Made by a program: the position numbers and the translations under genes. 64,000 bases of DNA, taken from assembly GCF_030646165.1 (NCBI RefSeq), contig NZ_JAUTDO010000012.1:1-64000 (forward strand). The letters run 5' to 3'. A model generated the notes under the pieces. The model was not told the DNA's origin and ran no database searches. It was given only the letters and a program-made list of their open reading frames with translations. This document shows positions 61,666 through 64,000 of the stretch, piece by piece. Each line of letters starts with the position of its first letter. Within the stretch, counting starts at the first letter, position 1. The stretch is from Conexibacter sp. CPCC 206217. GTDB taxonomy: Bacteria; Actinomycetota; Thermoleophilia; Solirubrobacterales; Solirubrobacteraceae.

Positions 61666-62294
61666 CACTCGATCCCCTGCTGCGCGCGGATGCCCTGGTC
61701 CATCGGGTGCTTGACCTTCGTCACCTCGGTCACGAGGTCGGCCAGCTCGATCAGCTCCGGCGCGGCGTCGCGGCCGGTGATCACGACGTGCTGGAAGCCC
61801 GGCCGCGTGCGCAGCGTCTCGACCACCTCGGCGGCGTCGATCCAGCCCCACTTGATCGGGTACGTGATCTCGTCGAGCAGCAGGAACTCGTAGCGCTCCT
61901 CGGCGATCGCGCGCTTGACCTCCGCCCAGCCCTCGCGCGCGAGGTCGGCCGACTCGTCGAGGTCTCTCGACAGCCACGACCAGCCGTCGCCCATCTTCTC
62001 CCAGTCGATCCCGCCCAGCGCCGCGGCGGCCTTCGCCTCGCCGACCTTCCACTTGCCGGACTTGACGAACTGGAAGACGCCGCATCTGTATCTGCGCGCC
62101 CACGCGCGCAGCAGCATCCCGAAGGCGGCCGTCGACTTGCCCTTGCCCTGCCCGGTGTAGACCATCACGAGCGCTCTGTCGCGCGGCTTGCGGCGCTTCG
62201 GCTCGGCGCTGCCGCGGTCCCCCGGCCGGTGCGGCACGTCGACGTCGTCGCCTCCGTGCTTGGCGAGCGGATCCGTCGTCGGCATGTCGGTCAT
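61662..62294 (-). CDS. cobO: Cob(I)yrinic acid a,c-diamide adenosyltransferase (CobO/BtuR)
   Basis: 210 residues. P-loop [20 protein letters not shown] at about 46-65, [30 protein letters not shown] and [20 protein letters not shown]: a complete CobA/CobO/BtuR enzyme that transfers 5'-deoxyadenosyl from ATP to Co(I). A basic 40-residue N-terminal extension precedes the domain. Overlaps the chelatase-subunit gene by 4 bases. Confidence 0.94.
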   Translation of the reverse strand: MTDMPTTDPLAKHGGDDVDVPHRPGDRGSAEPKRRKPRDRALVMVYTGQGKGKSTAAFGMLLRAWARRYRCGVFQFVKSGKWKVGEAKAAAALGGIDWEKMGDGWSWLSRDLDESADLAREGWAEVKRAIAEERYEFLLLDEITYPIKWGWIDAAEVVETLRTRPGFQHVVITGRDAAPELIELADLVTEVTKVKHPMDQGIRAQQGIEW

Positions 62295-64000
62295 GCGGCG
62301 CTCCTGCGGGTAGGGGGGGCGAATGCGGGCGCGAGCCGGTGCAGGTCGCCGCCCGCGGCGACCGCGACCCGGCCCGCGAGCCCGAGGCGGACGTGACCGT
62401 CTTCGGTGTCGACGACGTGGACGGCGTCCGCAGCGCGGCCGAGCGCGCGCGCCGCGGCGGGGACCGCGCCGTGCGGATCCTGCACGCGACCGTCCGTCAG
62501 CACGACCGCGACCGAGCGACGGTGCGGATCGCGCACGGCCTCGCGCCCGATCACCAGCGCCGCCTCGCGCAGCCCGGCGGCGAGCGGCGTGCGGCCCCCG
62601 GTCGGCAGCGCGCGGATCGCGGCGCCGGCCTGCTCCAACGGCGCGCCTGGTCTGACAAGCAGTTCAGCGCGCGCGTCGCGGAACGCGATCACCGCGACCC
62701 GATCGCGCCGCGCGTACGCATCGCGCAGCAGCCCGAGCAGCGCCCCCTTCACCTTCGCAAGCCGCTGCCGCGCCCCCATCGACCCGCTCGCGTCGACCAC
62801 CAGGCACAACAGCACCGCCTCGCGCCCCGCGCGCACGTGCTCGTGCAGCGGGATCGGGCCGGCGGCGCGGACCACCGACATGCTCGGGTCGACATACGAC
62901 CCGAGCTCGCCACGCATCGGCGGCGCACCAGCCACCAACCGCGCCCGCAGGCTGGCGACGACGGCGAGGTCGCCGGACTGAGGACCCGCGGCGCGGCTGT
63001 CGATCGCGCCGACGCCGGCGCCCCTCCCCCGCGCGCGGCGACCGGCCGGCCCGGAGCCCGCGCCGTCGAGCACCAGAGCGGCAAGCGGAAGCTGGGCGGG
63101 CGCGGGCGGATCGCGCCGCTCGCGGGCGCGGGCGGTCGGGGAGAACGAGGCGGGACCAGCCGACGCGGAGACCGAGCCGGCCTGGTCCCCCGCCCCGCTC
63201 TCCCCCCCAGACGATCCGTCGGCGCCGCCCATCCCGCTGGAAGGCCCGTCACCAGAGCCCGAGGGTGCGGGCGAACCGTCCCCCTGCGGCGACGGCGGAC
63301 CATTCCCCTCAGGCTCAGGCTCCAGATCCCCGTCCCCCGGCTCCCCGTCCAGCGCCCGCTGCAGGTCCTCGTCGGTGCCGCCGTCGGGACCGCCGCCGAG
63401 CGGGTCGCGGTGGCGGCGGTGGGCGAGCGCGAGCCTGGCGGCACGGCGGACGTGATCCTCGGAGACCTCGTCGGCGCCGTCGAGCGCCGCGAGCGCCTGC
63501 GCGGCGCGGGCGCAGACGATGTCGCCGCGCACGCCGTCGATCTCCAGCTCGGCGCAGGCGCCGGTGATGCGCAGCAGCTCGCGCTCGGGCAGGCGCACGC
63601 CGCCGACGCGAGCGCGCGCCGCGGCGATCCGCTCGCGCAGCTCGTCCTCCGAGGCCGCGAAGCGTGCGGCGAAAGCGGCGGGATCACGCTCGAACGCGAG
63701 CCGGCGGCGGACGATCTCGGCCCGCACGACGCGGTCGCGCGGCGCTCTCACCTCGACGCCGAGGCCGAAGCGGTCCAGCAGCTGCGGGCGCAGCTCGCCC
63801 TCCTCGACGTTCATCGTGCCGACGAGCAGGAAGCGCGCGGCGTGCGAGGCGCTGACCGCCTCGCGCTCGACCCGCGCGACACCCGACGCGGCCGCGTCGA
63901 GCAGCGCGTCGACGAGGTGGTCGGGCAGCAGGTTGACCTCGTCGACGTAGAGGATCCCGCGGTGCGCGCGGGCGAGCAGCCCGGCCTCGAACGCCTGCTC
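62291..64000 (-). CDS. ChlI/ChlD-type chelatase AAA+ and VWA subunit (5' end beyond window)
   Basis: At least 569 codons; the frame continues past 64000. The part seen begins inside the AAA+ domain ([41 protein letters not shown]), followed by the lid, an acidic Gly/Ser/Pro-rich linker, and a von Willebrand A domain with [22 protein letters not shown] and [10 protein letters not shown]. This single-chain ChlI-D form would energise a CobN-type cobaltochelatase, fitting late cobalt insertion. CobN is not in the window; Walker A lies outside it. Cotranscribed with cobO. Confidence 0.88.
   Translation of the reverse strand, partial: EQAFEAGLLARAHRGILYVDEVNLLPDHLVDALLDAAASGVARVEREAVSASHAARFLLVGTMNVEEGELRPQLLDRFGLGVEVRAPRDRVVRAEIVRRRLAFERDPAAFAARFAASEDELRERIAAARARVGGVRLPERELLRITGACAELEIDGVRGDIVCARAAQALAALDGADEVSEDHVRRAARLALAHRRHRDPLGGGPDGGTDEDLQRALDGEPGDGDLEPEPEGNGPPSPQGDGSPAPSGSGDGPSSGMGGADGSSGGESGAGDQAGSVSASAGPASFSPTARARERRDPPAPAQLPLAALVLDGAGSGPAGRRARGRGAGVGAIDSRAAGPQSGDLAVVASLRARLVAGAPPMRGELGSYVDPSMSVVRAAGPIPLHEHVRAGREAVLLCLVVDASGSMGARQRLAKVKGALLGLLRDAYARRDRVAVIAFRDARAELLVRPGAPLEQAGAAIRALPTGGRTPLAAGLREAALVIGREAVRDPHRRSVAVVLTDGRVQDPHGAVPAAARALGRAADAVHVVDTEDGHVRLGLAGRVAVAAGGDLHRLAPAFAPPTRRSAA

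Overview
The window is very GC-rich, with almost every third codon position G or C. Together with a TetR/GntR/XRE/PadR-rich regulator set, SsuABC-type uptake, a cytochrome bd operon, a DUF2600 terpene synthase and a B12 cluster, this points to a soil actinobacterium. The frequent use of AGA for arginine in some genes despite the GC content made me think of Thermoleophilia/Solirubrobacterales (Conexibacter-like); that placement is inference. I see no rRNA, tRNA, CRISPR array, insertion sequence or prophage.

Layout. 1-10 kb: a cut-off GAF sensor histidine kinase, two tandem FAD-dependent NDH-2/SQR-like oxidoreductases, a degraded response-regulator remnant, then cydA-cydB-cydD-cydC (minus strand), which together form an aerobic quinol-oxidising module. 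10-12.6 kb: a membrane coiled-coil protein, a TetR regulator with a likely operator, a relic of a VOC/glyoxalase gene, a small exported protein and an XRE-cupin regulator. 12.7-22.3 kb: a divergent catabolic cluster. The minus strand carries an Ssu/Tau-type ABC importer, a D-2-hydroxyacid dehydrogenase, a creatininase-family hydrolase, a Gfo/Idh/MocA oxidoreductase, a cupin and a GntR(FCD) repressor. The plus strand carries suyA-suyB-like genes ((R)-sulfolactate sulfo-lyase) and an amidohydrolase. Two operator-like palindromes 21 bp apart lie between the arms. The simplest reading is uptake and desulfonation of an organosulfonate that passes through sulfolactate.

22.3-34.4 kb: a duplicated pentapeptide-repeat protein, DUF899, a small XRE regulator, an anti-sigma/ECF pair divergent from a PF03640-type lipoprotein, and a PadR - two ATPases - FtsX-like permease operon followed closely by a DUF2600 terpene synthase. 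33.6-42.3 kb: an L,D-transpeptidase downstream of a 2618-residue DUF11-repeat exported protein whose arginines are mostly AGA. 42.4-48 kb: LysR, double-domain Lrp, DUF1275 membrane protein, XRE, GntR(FCD), alpha/beta hydrolase and SnoaL genes, with striking small repeats and palindromes in the promoter regions.

48-64 kb: cobalamin synthesis. A cobalamin riboswitch precedes cbtB-cbtA-cobG-cobH-cobIJ. cobK and cbiD are divergent. A minus-strand operon carries a ChlI/ChlD-type chelatase subunit, cobO, an ApgM-like protein, cobB, a cobU-cobC fusion, cobL and cobM. The route mixes oxygen-dependent CobG with CbiD from the anaerobic route, and several of the enzymes carry in-frame low-complexity or tandem-repeat insertions.
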